This document shows, piece after piece, positions 55,183-63,068 of a stretch of 64,000 bases of DNA (positions within the stretch are counted from its first letter, which is position 1; every line of letters starts with the position of its first letter). The notes beneath the pieces were generated by a model. The model was given only the letters and a program-made list of their open reading frames with translations. It ran no database searches and was not told the origin of the DNA. This DNA comes from Pigmentiphaga litoralis. GTDB taxonomy: Bacteria; Pseudomonadota; Gammaproteobacteria; Burkholderiales; Burkholderiaceae_B. The position numbers and the translations under genes were made by a program. The stretch spans positions 1,922,001 to 1,986,000 of the forward strand of contig NZ_JACCBP010000001.1 of the NCBI RefSeq assembly GCF_013408655.1. The letters are read 5' to 3'.

Positions 55183-56379
55183 TCAAGGGGCTTCTTTCTC
55201 GGGGTCTTTGACCTTTTCGAACTGATCGAACTCGACGTTCACCAGCTTGCCGTTCACCTTCTCGACACGGCGGATGTAGACGGTCTGCACGATGTCGCGC
55301 GTGGCCGGGTCGATGGCGATCGGGCCGCGCGGGCTTTCGAACGACACGCCCTTGAGGGCTTCCATGACCTTATCGCCATTCACATCGCCCTTGGTCTTGG
55401 CCAGGGCGGCGTCGAGCGCGGCCATCCCGTCGTACGCGGCCACGGCAAAGTAGCTCGGGCGCAGCTTGTCGCCGAACTGCGTGCTGAAGTCCTTGATGAA
55501 CTTCTGGTTCTTGGGGGACGCATGGGCGTACGAGTAATGGTGGCTGGTGACGAGGCCCAGGGCGACGTCGCCGGTCGCGTCCAGATAGCTGTCATCGGTC
55601 GCTTCGCCCGTGGCGATCAGCTTGATGCCGGCTTCTTCCAGGCCGCGTTCCTTGAAGGCTTTCAGGAAGGCAGGCGGCTGGACACCCGACGGGAAGAAGA
55701 TGAACACCGCTTGCGGCTTGTCGTCCTTGATGCGCTGGACGTAGGCCGAAAAGTCGGGGTTGTTCATGGGCGTGCGGACCGAGTTCACGATCTTGCCTCC
55801 GCCTGCCGTAAACGCCTTCTTGAAGGCGCTTTCGGCATCGACACCCGACGCGTAATCGGCCACGACGGTATAGACCTCTTTGATGCCGTTCTTGAGCGCC
55901 CACTGCGCCATCGGTGCGGACACCTGCTGCACCGTGAAGGACGTGCGCGCCACGTAAGGCGACCGGGTCGTGATGGCCGACGACGCGGCGTTCATGACGA
56001 TGGTCGGGATCTTGGCTTCGGCCGCCACGGCGCCCACCGCATACGCGTTGGGGCTGAAGTCGATGCCGGCCAGGAAGTTGACCTTGTTGCGCACCACCAG
56101 TTCTTGCGCGAAGCGTTTGGCCAGGTCGGGCGCGGCGCCCGCCGTGTCCTTCTTGATGATCTCGACCTTGCGGCCGGCAAGCTTGCCGCCGTGTTCCTTC
56201 AGCCAGATGGCGATGCCGTTGTCGAACTGCTTGCCGTAGTCGGCATACGGGCCGGAATACGATGCGATGACACCGATGCGCAGCGTGTCGTCCGCGGCGT
56301 GCGCCGTCACGCTGGCCGCGCCAAATCCCACAGCGGATGCACATGCCAGCGCCATTGCCAGCTTGCTCTTGATCACCAT
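55183..56379 (-). CDS. livK: HAAT-family periplasmic substrate-binding protein (second cluster)
   Basis: A 398-residue type I periplasmic binding protein. Sec signal ends VTAHAAD, then TLRIGVIASYSGPYADYGKQ. The closing KLVNVEFDQFEKVKDPEKE is typical of a group annotated as aromatic or urea-type receptors. It is only distantly like the livK of the first cluster, so the two transporters probably carry different substrates. ATG 56379 has a GGAG site. It lies 64 bases after the GS-like gene. Confidence 0.92.
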   Translation of the reverse strand: MVIKSKLAMALACASAVGFGAASVTAHAADDTLRIGVIASYSGPYADYGKQFDNGIAIWLKEHGGKLAGRKVEIIKKDTAGAAPDLAKRFAQELVVRNKVNFLAGIDFSPNAYAVGAVAAEAKIPTIVMNAASSAITTRSPYVARTSFTVQQVSAPMAQWALKNGIKEVYTVVADYASGVDAESAFKKAFTAGGGKIVNSVRTPMNNPDFSAYVQRIKDDKPQAVFIFFPSGVQPPAFLKAFKERGLEEAGIKLIATGEATDDSYLDATGDVALGLVTSHHYSYAHASPKNQKFIKDFSTQFGDKLRPSYFAVAAYDGMAALDAALAKTKGDVNGDKVMEALKGVSFESPRGPIAIDPATRDIVQTVYIRRVEKVNGKLVNVEFDQFEKVKDPEKEAP

Positions 56380-56443
56380 ATCAGCTCCATTGCAAAGGTT
56401 CCGCCTTGCGGCGAAGGGGTGTCGAGTATCAGGGATAAAACGT

Positions 56444-57889
56444 TCAGAAGGTGTCGAAGTATTCGCGTTGTTCCCAGTCGCTCACTTCCAGCTGGAAGCG
56501 TGCGATTTCGGCTTCCTTGATGTGGCAGAAGTAGTCGACAAAGCCGGCGCCCAGGCCTTCCACCAGACCTTCGTCGGCGCGCAGGCAATCGAGCGCTTCG
56601 CCCAGCGACCGCGGCAGGATGGGCGCTTCGGTTTCGTACGGCATGTCGGCCGACGGACCGGGATCCAGCTTGCGCCGCAAGCCGTCCAGCCCCGAAATGG
56701 CCTGCGACGCAAAGTACAGGTAGGGATTGGCAGCGGGTTCGCCGATGCGGTTTTCGATGCGGCTGGCCTTGTCGCCGACGCCGCCCAGCACCCGCAACAT
56801 GGCGCCGCGGTTGTCGCGGCCCCAGATCGCGCGATCGGGCGCCAGCGAATACGGGCGATAGCGCTTGTAGCCGTTCAGGGTGGGTGTCGACAACGCAGTC
56901 GCGCCGCAAGCATGGGCGAGCAGACCGGCCAGGTACTGCTTGCCGATATCCGACAGCTGTTCGCCTTCCGTAGTCGGCATGAAGGCGTTGACGCCGTCCG
57001 ACGTGCGCACCAGCGACTGATGCAGATGCCAGCCGCTCGACACCACGTTGGGGATCTTGGGGCGGCACATGAAGGTGGCGTGATAGCCGTGGCGGCGGCA
57101 CACCTGCTTGACCGCGCTGCGGAACAGGATCATGGCGTCGGCCGTGGCCAGCGCATCATCAGGCGCAAAGGTGAATTCGAACTGGCTGGGGCCGAATTCG
57201 ACTTCCAGCGATCGCAGCGGCAGGCCCAGTTGCTGCGCCGTGGTGCGCACCAGCTGCATGACATCGTCCATGCTGTCGTAGCGCAGCTCGGTCAGGTACT
57301 GATAACCGTGCGACAACAGTTCCACGTCGGGCGGCACGCCGGGCTGGCCCGGCTGGCCGGCGTCTTGCGGCTGCATATGATGCTGCGTCACCTTGAACAC
57401 ATGGCATTCGACTTCCAGCCCGGTGATCAGTCGATAACCCGCATCGGTCACGCCTTTGAGCGTGCGGCGAAACAGCTGGCGCGTGTCGAACGGGACAGGC
57501 TCGCCCGTCTGGAAATACGTATCGCACAGCAGCCATCCGGTGCCGGGCGCCCACGGCAGAACCTTGAACGTGGTGGGGTCGGCCACCATCAGCACGTCGG
57601 CCGCGCCCTGCATTTCGGGCCGGCTGAAACCGCCGCCGGTCGAAAACACCGGAAACACGGTACGGTGCGACGTGTCCTTCGCGAACATGGTGGTCGTGAT
57701 GGTCACGCCACTGCGCAAGGCCTTGATGGCTTCCTGTGCGACCAGGGTCTTGCCGCGAAGGATGCCGTGCTGGTCGGGAAAGGAAAAGCGCACGGTGTCG
57801 ATGCTGCCGCTTTCCAGTGCACTGACGACGTCGCGGGCCGCGGCGGACTGCACCGCCGACCAGAGTCCGAATTGCTCAACGAATGACAT
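56444..57889 (-). CDS. glutamine-synthetase-family ligase, probably gamma-glutamylating an amine
   Basis: A 481-residue GS-fold protein. GS landmarks are present: acidic metal ligands in GLEVECHVFK and LEVEFGPSQFEFTF, the histidine of SSGWHLHQSL, the ATP/phosphate arginines in NGYKRYRPYSLAP and WGRDNRGAMLRV, and RIENRIGEPAANPYLYF. The last differs from the RIEFRSPDPAANPYL-like form of true GlnA. Such relatives (gamma-glutamylanilide, isopropylamide and polyamine synthetases) join glutamate to an organic amine with ATP. The lack of the GlnA adenylylation-loop tyrosine region and its place between a Rieske oxygenase and a transporter support catabolism, not nitrogen assimilation. GGAG site before ATG 57889. 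Confidence 0.85.
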   Translation of the reverse strand: MSFVEQFGLWSAVQSAAARDVVSALESGSIDTVRFSFPDQHGILRGKTLVAQEAIKALRSGVTITTTMFAKDTSHRTVFPVFSTGGGFSRPEMQGAADVLMVADPTTFKVLPWAPGTGWLLCDTYFQTGEPVPFDTRQLFRRTLKGVTDAGYRLITGLEVECHVFKVTQHHMQPQDAGQPGQPGVPPDVELLSHGYQYLTELRYDSMDDVMQLVRTTAQQLGLPLRSLEVEFGPSQFEFTFAPDDALATADAMILFRSAVKQVCRRHGYHATFMCRPKIPNVVSSGWHLHQSLVRTSDGVNAFMPTTEGEQLSDIGKQYLAGLLAHACGATALSTPTLNGYKRYRPYSLAPDRAIWGRDNRGAMLRVLGGVGDKASRIENRIGEPAANPYLYFASQAISGLDGLRRKLDPGPSADMPYETEAPILPRSLGEALDCLRADEGLVEGLGAGFVDYFCHIKEAEIARFQLEVSDWEQREYFDTF

Positions 57890-57901
57890 GGGAGACTCCG
57901 A

Positions 57902-59215
57902 TCAGACTTTCGATGCCCATTCCGACGCATCGCGGCGCTTGCGGTCGGCGTCTTTCCAGTAATTGCCCCAGGTGTCGCCAGGCCCCACGCCGTCGATCGA
58001 TGGCGGGCCGGTCATGGCCGACGCCTGTTCGGCATTCACCACCATCAGCGGTGTCTGGCCGGCTTCGGCTGCGTCGATGGCATCGGCCAGCAGGCGGCGG
58101 TACGCCACAATGCCCTTGTCGGTCGACCCCAGGTGTTCACGCGTGCGGTCCTGGATCTTGCCTTGCGATTCGACGGCCCACTGGTCATGCACGTTGATGT
58201 CGTGTCCCATGCCGGTGTAGGTATGCGCGCGCTGTTCGGCGCTGTCGTAGCCGTAATTGTTGAAGCGGCCCACGCGGGGCATGTAGTCGGGCAGCGTGTA
58301 CAAGGCCAGGCGCTGGTCGCGCATCTGCTGCTTGTTCACGGGTGCGCCAAAGCTGGTGAAGATGGCGTACCAGTAGCAGCTGCCGTCATCGAGCGGCACG
58401 TGCCACTGCGCGATCGTCATTTCCGAACTCATCGGAATGATGAAGGCTTGCGGGAAGACCAGGTTGGTCACGCGCACGTGGGTCTGGTCGTCGGGCAGCT
58501 TGCGCAATGCCGTCAGCCGCAGGCCGTAGTCGACCGCGTCGATCTTGATTTCTGGGCGGTCGTATTCACGCAGCACCTTGGTGATGGGCATGGCCGAGTC
58601 GGCCGACGCGCCGCGGAACTGCTTGCCGTAGCTGGCTTCAGTGTCGCCGTCTTCAAAGAAGCGGTGCAGATAGGACGCGTGGGCCGGGTCGATGCCGACC
58701 TCGAGCGCCTGCAGCCAGTTGCAATCCAGGAAGCCCTTGAACGCAAAGGTGTACGCGTCGGGGGCAATGAAACAATCGAACGCCGGAAACGCAGGCGCCT
58801 CGCCGCCACCGATGTAGGCGAACAGCATGCCGCCCTTTTCCACCACGGGATAAGCGCCTTGCTTGACGCGTGTACAGAGCTTGCTGCCTTCGGGTTCGGC
58901 CGGCGTTTCAATGCAGTTGCCATTCACATCGAACAGCCAGCCATGGAACAGGCAGCGCACGCCGCCATCTTCCAGGCGGCCAAAGGCGAGGTCGGCATTG
59001 CGGTGCGGACAGTCCCGGTCCAGCATGCCGTAGCGGCCGGTGTCGTCGCGAAACACGATGAAGTCCTGGCCCAGCAGCTTGACCGGCTTGATGGGGCGGT
59101 CGCCTTCCAGTTCGTCCAGCAGGGCGACGGGTTGCCAGTATTGACGCAGCAAAGCGCCACCGGGAGTGCCCGGGCCGACCCGGGTAAGACGTTCGTTCTG
59201 GGCTGCGGTCATCAT
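57902..59215 (-). CDS. single-subunit Rieske non-heme iron oxygenase (phthalate dioxygenase/LigX-like)
   Basis: A 437-residue oxygenase. Rieske ligands C69-x-H71 (CPHRN) and C88-x-x-H91 (CLFHGWLFD); mononuclear iron site D176, H179 and H184 in GIDPAHASYLH. No beta-subunit gene accompanies it, fitting the alpha3-type group (phthalate 4,5-dioxygenase, vanillate or biphenyl-ether demethylases). This group does ring dihydroxylation, O- or N-demethylation. ATG 59215 (or 59212) has an AAGGAG site. It opens the operon and is 12 bases before the GS-like gene. A reductase is not in the window. The promoter upstream contains a palindrome shared with the divergent GntR gene. Confidence 0.9.
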   Translation of the reverse strand: MMTAAQNERLTRVGPGTPGGALLRQYWQPVALLDELEGDRPIKPVKLLGQDFIVFRDDTGRYGMLDRDCPHRNADLAFGRLEDGGVRCLFHGWLFDVNGNCIETPAEPEGSKLCTRVKQGAYPVVEKGGMLFAYIGGGEAPAFPAFDCFIAPDAYTFAFKGFLDCNWLQALEVGIDPAHASYLHRFFEDGDTEASYGKQFRGASADSAMPITKVLREYDRPEIKIDAVDYGLRLTALRKLPDDQTHVRVTNLVFPQAFIIPMSSEMTIAQWHVPLDDGSCYWYAIFTSFGAPVNKQQMRDQRLALYTLPDYMPRVGRFNNYGYDSAEQRAHTYTGMGHDINVHDQWAVESQGKIQDRTREHLGSTDKGIVAYRRLLADAIDAAEAGQTPLMVVNAEQASAMTGPPSIDGVGPGDTWGNYWKDADRKRRDASEWASKV

Positions 59216-59283
59216 GGTTGAAAGCTCCTTGCCGGGGGACCTGGGCACACGCGTAAAGGGTGCGGTCCGTGAATGCATGCAGC

Positions 59284-59312
59284 ATCCTAAATCCTGGATC
59301 CAGAGAAGTAAA
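59284..59312 (-). promoter_or_regulatory. promoter of the Rieske-GS-liv operon with GntR-type operator in its spacer
   Basis: Reverse strand: TTTACT (59312-59307), 17 bases, TAGGAT (59289-59284). The spacer holds the perfect palindrome CTGGATCCAG (59294-59303). The same 10 bases recur at 59470-59479 in front of gntR. Transcription would start near 59277, giving a leader of about 62 bases. Confidence 0.7.
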
Positions 59313-59378
59313 CAGGTTTTTCCGGGCGCGTAATTGGACGCCCTTCAGGAACGCTGTTTCAAGCACCTAAACGCTTGA

Positions 59379-59392
59379 TATACCTGGGTATA
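59379..59392. promoter_or_regulatory. palindrome TATACC-TG-GGTATA midway in the divergent gap
   Basis: A perfect inverted repeat with 6-bp arms, nearly central between the Rieske and gntR genes (322-base gap). It differs from the CTGGATCCAG pair, so it may bind another regulator or the same one with lower affinity. Confidence 0.5.
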
Positions 59393-59469
59393 ACTGCCAT
59401 TCTGGACACCTGTCACCGTCGTAGTGCCTGAAGCCGCTGTCTGCCCGATTCGGTGCGATCCGCACCAAA

Positions 59470-59500
59470 CTGGATCCAGCTTTGTGCACGGCGCTACAAT
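59470..59500 (+). promoter_or_regulatory. gntR promoter region with second CTGGATCCAG operator
   Basis: CTGGATCCAG (59470-59479) lies where the -35 of gntR should be, 15 bases before a TACAAT -10 element (59495-59500). It is identical to the palindrome in the divergent operon promoter. If transcription begins near 59507, the in-frame ATG at 59499 cannot be the start codon. Confidence 0.65.
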
Positions 59501-59537
59501 GCCTGTGTTCCTTGCCCCCGCCCCTCTGGAGACCCCT

Positions 59538-60266
59538 GTGGAATCACAACAGACCCGCGTTCTCGTGCAGCTTCGCGACCTGATCCTGAAGGGCGAATTT
59601 GCGCCGGGCGAGCGGCTTGCCGAGGTCCCGCTGGCCGAAAAACTGGGCGTATCGCGCACGCCCGTCCGGCTGGCGCTTGCCGCGCTGGAGCAGGAAGGCT
59701 TGATCGAACCGTCGCCTACCAATGGCTACATGATGCGGCGCTTCACACCCCGCGAAATCGCCGATTCGATCGCCGTACGCGGCCACCTGGAAGGCATGGC
59801 GGCGCGGCTGGTGGCCGAGCATGGCGTGTCGCGTCAGCTGTCGCTGGACTTGCGCAGCTGCCTGCGCGATGGCGACCGGGCCTTGAGCAAGTCCGGCATG
59901 AACTATGACGACTATGCGCTGTACGGCGCCATGAACGACCGGTTCCATCAGCTGATCGTGGACGCTGCCGGCAACTCGGCGCTGGCCCGCGCCATCGACA
60001 TGAACAACCGCCTGCCCTTCGCGGCGCCCAGCACCATGCTGCCGATGCAGAACGCCGACAACGAACGCCAGCAGTGGATGGTGTACGCGCATCTGCAGCA
60101 CCACACCCTGGTGCACGTGATGGAAAAAGGCGAAGGCGCGCGGGCGCAGGCGCTGATGCAGGAACACGTGAGCGTGGCGCAGATGAATCTGGACCACGCC
60201 CTTGAACAGCCCGAAACCGCGGCGCAGTTCCTGCCGGCGATGCGATTGATGTTCGGGCATCACTGA
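59538..60266 (+). CDS. GntR-family (FadR/FCD) transcriptional regulator
   Basis: A 242-residue regulator. N-terminal winged helix-turn-helix (RLAEVPLAEKLGVSRTPVRL, then LEQEGLIE), and a C-terminal all-helical FCD ligand domain with the metal-binding pattern (NDRFHQLIVDAAGN, HHTLVHVME and EHVS). Start: GTG 59538, which has a TGGAG site eight bases upstream, rather than ATG 59499, which would overlap the -10 element. It is divergent from the Rieske operon and 10 bases from the converging Bug gene. Repression relieved by a catabolic intermediate is the usual mode for this family. Confidence 0.9.
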   Translation: MESQQTRVLVQLRDLILKGEFAPGERLAEVPLAEKLGVSRTPVRLALAALEQEGLIEPSPTNGYMMRRFTPREIADSIAVRGHLEGMAARLVAEHGVSRQLSLDLRSCLRDGDRALSKSGMNYDDYALYGAMNDRFHQLIVDAAGNSALARAIDMNNRLPFAAPSTMLPMQNADNERQQWMVYAHLQHHTLVHVMEKGEGARAQALMQEHVSVAQMNLDHALEQPETAAQFLPAMRLMFGHH

Positions 60267-60276
60267 CGCGTCTGCC

Positions 60277-61269
60277 CTACTCCACCGGCACGCCCGCGGC
60301 CTTCACGATCGCGGCCCACTTCTTGACCTCGGCGGCGACGAAGGTCTTGAAGGCATCGGGCGAACTTGGCGTGACGATAAATCCCTGCGACGAAAAGAAG
60401 GTTTTCATCTCGGGCCGGTCCAGCACCTTGGTGACTTCGGCGTTCAGTGCACTGACGACCTCGGGTGGCGTCCCGGCCGGCGCGAACAGGCCTTGCCATG
60501 ACAAGGCCTCGAAGCCCGGCACGCCCGATTCGGCCACCGTCGGCACGTCAGGGAACATGGGGTGGCGCTGCTGCGACGTCACGGCAATCGCCTGGATCTT
60601 TCCGGACTTCACGAACTGCTGTACCACCAGCAGGTCACCAAACATGGAATCGAGCTGGCCGCCCAGCAGGTCATTCAAGGCCGGCGCACTGCCCTTGTAA
60701 GGCACGTGCAGCAACTGCGAACCCGTGGCGAGCGCGAACATTTCACCGGTCAGATGCATGGACGTGCCATTGCCGGGGGACCCATAGGTGACTTGGGCGG
60801 GACGGCTCTTGGCGTAGGCCACATAGTCGGGCACGGTACGCGCCGGCACGTTCGCATTCTTGACGAGCATCAAGGGCGAATTGACGATCATCGAGATCGG
60901 CGCAAAGTCCTTGACCGGGTCGTAGCTTGGCTTGGCATACAGGCTGTAGCTGACCGCGTGCGACCCGGTCACCCCCATCAACAGCGTGTAGCCGTCGGCC
61001 GGCGCACGGGCCACGAAGGCCGACCCCACCGTGCCGCCCGCACCGGGCCGGTTCTCCACGATCACGGACTGGCCAAAGTCTTGCGTCATGGCGTCCGCCA
61101 GCTTGCGGGCCAGCACGTCGGTGCTGCCCCCCGGCGGAAACGGCACGACGATGCGCACCATCTTGTTGGGAAAAGCGTTGGCGCCGGCACCGGCCGGAGC
61201 CTGCGCCTGCGCAGTACCGGACGCGGCGATCGCCAGGGAACCACAGAGCAAAGACAACACGACTTTCAT
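60277..61269 (-). CDS. Bug/TctC-family tripartite tricarboxylate transporter receptor (third copy)
   Basis: A 330-residue receptor with a Sec signal ending GTAQAQA and the family motifs MVRIVVPFPPGGSTDVLAR, IVENRPGAGGTVGS and FPDVPTVAESGVPGFEA. It is of the more common Bug group and clearly different from the tandem pair at 32-34 kb. GGAGGG lies before ATG 61269. It follows hyuB by 35 bases on the same strand, so it likely captures the substrate of HyuAB. No TctAB permease is nearby. Confidence 0.93.
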   Translation of the reverse strand: MKVVLSLLCGSLAIAASGTAQAQAPAGAGANAFPNKMVRIVVPFPPGGSTDVLARKLADAMTQDFGQSVIVENRPGAGGTVGSAFVARAPADGYTLLMGVTGSHAVSYSLYAKPSYDPVKDFAPISMIVNSPLMLVKNANVPARTVPDYVAYAKSRPAQVTYGSPGNGTSMHLTGEMFALATGSQLLHVPYKGSAPALNDLLGGQLDSMFGDLLVVQQFVKSGKIQAIAVTSQQRHPMFPDVPTVAESGVPGFEALSWQGLFAPAGTPPEVVSALNAEVTKVLDRPEMKTFFSSQGFIVTPSSPDAFKTFVAAEVKKWAAIVKAAGVPVE

Positions 61270-61304
61270 ACCACCCTCCAGGACAAACATGCGTCGGAAA
61301 TCGG

Positions 61305-63068
61305 TCATGGCGCACCCCAGCCGCCACCGCCCGCCGTTTCGATCGTGAGCCGATCGCCAGCGCGCCAAATGAATCGTGTCTTCGATGCCAGCGGCTCGAT
61401 GCTGCCGTCACGGCGGACGACCTGGGCGCGCGACGGCGCACCGGCGGCTCCACCCTGCGCACCAGGCGCGCCGGCGTCGTGCCGCTCGCCGCGGTACGAC
61501 ACCGTGGCCTCGCCTTCCAGCAGCAGGTAGGTGCGCACCACGCCGTCGCCACCGGCATGGCGCCCTGCGCCCCCCGATCCGCGGCGGCGGCGATAGGTTT
61601 CAAGGCGCAGCGGCGCCTGGCTCTCCAGCATTTCGACCGGCAGGTTCTTGCCATTGCCCACATCGGTGGAGATGCCACTGGCGCCCGCGCCGGCCGGACC
61701 CGCGCCCGCGCCGCCCGCAATGATCTCGGTAAAGAAATACGGGCGGCCCGCGGCGTCTTTGCCGCCCACCGCCATCACCACCGCGACCCCGGAATTGGGC
61801 GCGGACGCACGCGCCGGGTCGGCCTTGGCCCACGCCGCCAGCAGCGTGTTGCAGGCGAGCTTGACCGTGGCCGTGCGCGCGTTGACTGCCGCCGGAAAAC
61901 GCGGGTTGACGATCGACCCTTGGGGCAGCACCCAGTCGGCCGCCATCAGGCAGCCCTGGTTGCTGGGGGCATCGGGTGCGAGCGTTCGCATGAAGAAGAA
62001 CAGCGCGGCCAGGATGGCGGCGGGCGGTGCGTTGATGGGAGCCGCGGCCTGCGGGGACGATCCCGTAAAGTCGATGTGCAGGCGATCGCCGGTTTTGGTC
62101 AGGGTGACGTGGAGGGTGACGCCGGGGGTGTGGCCGGGGGTGTTGCCGGGGGTGTGGCCGGGCGCATGGCTGGATGCGTCGCCCGGTGCGTTGCCGAGCG
62201 AGTTACCGGCTGCATGAATGGGCAGCTTGCCCGGCGGGGTACCGCGTGCGTCGAGCCGGTCAGCGCGCGTGAATACGCCGTCCGGCAAGGCCGCCAGGGC
62301 GGCCCGAGTCATTCGTTCGGCCTGCTGGATCAGTGCATCGCAGCCCGGCGCAAACACCCCGCCCTGTGCGCGCGCCAGCTCCTGCACCTCACGCTCGCCC
62401 AATGAGATCGCGGCCCATTGCGCATCCAGATCGCCCAGCAAGTTGTCAGGCGTGCGGCTGTTGGCAGCCAGTACGGCGCGCAGGCCGGGATCGATCTGGC
62501 CACCTTGCCGCCACCGCACTGGCGGCAGGCGCAGGCCTTCCACGAACACATCGGTGGCATCCGGCGGCAAGGAACCCGGCGTGCTGCCGCCGATGTCCTG
62601 GTGATGCAGGATGGCGGCAGTCAGCGCGACGACCGCCCCGTCCAGCATGACAGGCTTGATCATGACCATGTCCGGCAAATGCGTGCCGCCTGACCACGGA
62701 TCATTCATCAACAACGCGTCGCCGTCACGCATGCACTGCAGGGGAAAGGCGTTCAGAATGCCCGCGACGGCCGGGATCATGCTGCCAAGCAGCAGGGGCA
62801 GCGAACGCGCCTGCGCGATCACCCGGCCGTCAGGCAGGAAGATGGCGGCGGCGCAGTCCATGCCTTCGCGAGCGATGGACGAAATGGCCGATCGCACCAG
62901 CGCGTCCTGCATGCGGTCGGCGATGCCTTCGAGCTGCATGCGCAGGATTTCGAGGGAGGCCGGGTCGATGACGGCTGCAGCGCGGTCAAGGGACGGCACG
63001 CTGCCGATAGACGCGGCATCGCCTGCGGTGATGGCGTGGGCTGACGGCATGGACACCTTGGTATTCAT
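61305..63068 (-). CDS. hyuB: hydantoinase B/5-oxoprolinase-type subunit (HyuB/OplB family)
   Basis: A 587-residue beta-type subunit of ATP-dependent amidohydrolases or carboxylases: LEILRMQLEGIADRMQDALV at the start, NDPWSGGTHLPDMVMIKPV, HHQDIGGSTPGSLPPDATD and VNARTATVKLACNTLLAAW are family marks. With HyuA it would open a cyclic amide such as hydantoin or 5-oxoproline using ATP, or carboxylate a ketone. An eightfold four-residue repeat (HTPG/HAPG/NAPG-like, DNA 62121-62216) sits in the middle, where other members have a short loop. Starts with ATG 63068 overlapping hyuA (ATGA). Confidence 0.9.
   Translation of the reverse strand: MNTKVSMPSAHAITAGDAASIGSVPSLDRAAAVIDPASLEILRMQLEGIADRMQDALVRSAISSIAREGMDCAAAIFLPDGRVIAQARSLPLLLGSMIPAVAGILNAFPLQCMRDGDALLMNDPWSGGTHLPDMVMIKPVMLDGAVVALTAAILHHQDIGGSTPGSLPPDATDVFVEGLRLPPVRWRQGGQIDPGLRAVLAANSRTPDNLLGDLDAQWAAISLGEREVQELARAQGGVFAPGCDALIQQAERMTRAALAALPDGVFTRADRLDARGTPPGKLPIHAAGNSLGNAPGDASSHAPGHTPGNTPGHTPGVTLHVTLTKTGDRLHIDFTGSSPQAAAPINAPPAAILAALFFFMRTLAPDAPSNQGCLMAADWVLPQGSIVNPRFPAAVNARTATVKLACNTLLAAWAKADPARASAPNSGVAVVMAVGGKDAAGRPYFFTEIIAGGAGAGPAGAGASGISTDVGNGKNLPVEMLESQAPLRLETYRRRRGSGGAGRHAGGDGVVRTYLLLEGEATVSYRGERHDAGAPGAQGGAAGAPSRAQVVRRDGSIEPLASKTRFIWRAGDRLTIETAGGGGWGAP
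62121..62216. repeat. eight 12-bp tandem repeats inside hyuB
   Basis: Units such as GCCGGGGGTGTG and GCCGGGGGTGTT lie head to tail from 62121; the first three are nearly identical and later ones diverge. On the hyuB strand they encode tetrapeptides (HTPG, NTPG, HTPG, HAPG, DASS, NAPG, NSLG, HAAG). Unit length keeps the frame, so copy number could vary without harm. Confidence 0.88.

Noticed and set aside
59499..59537. ATG 59499 as the start of gntR
   Set aside because: It overlaps the predicted -10 (TACAAT); GTG 59538 has a good ribosome site and a normal family N-terminus.
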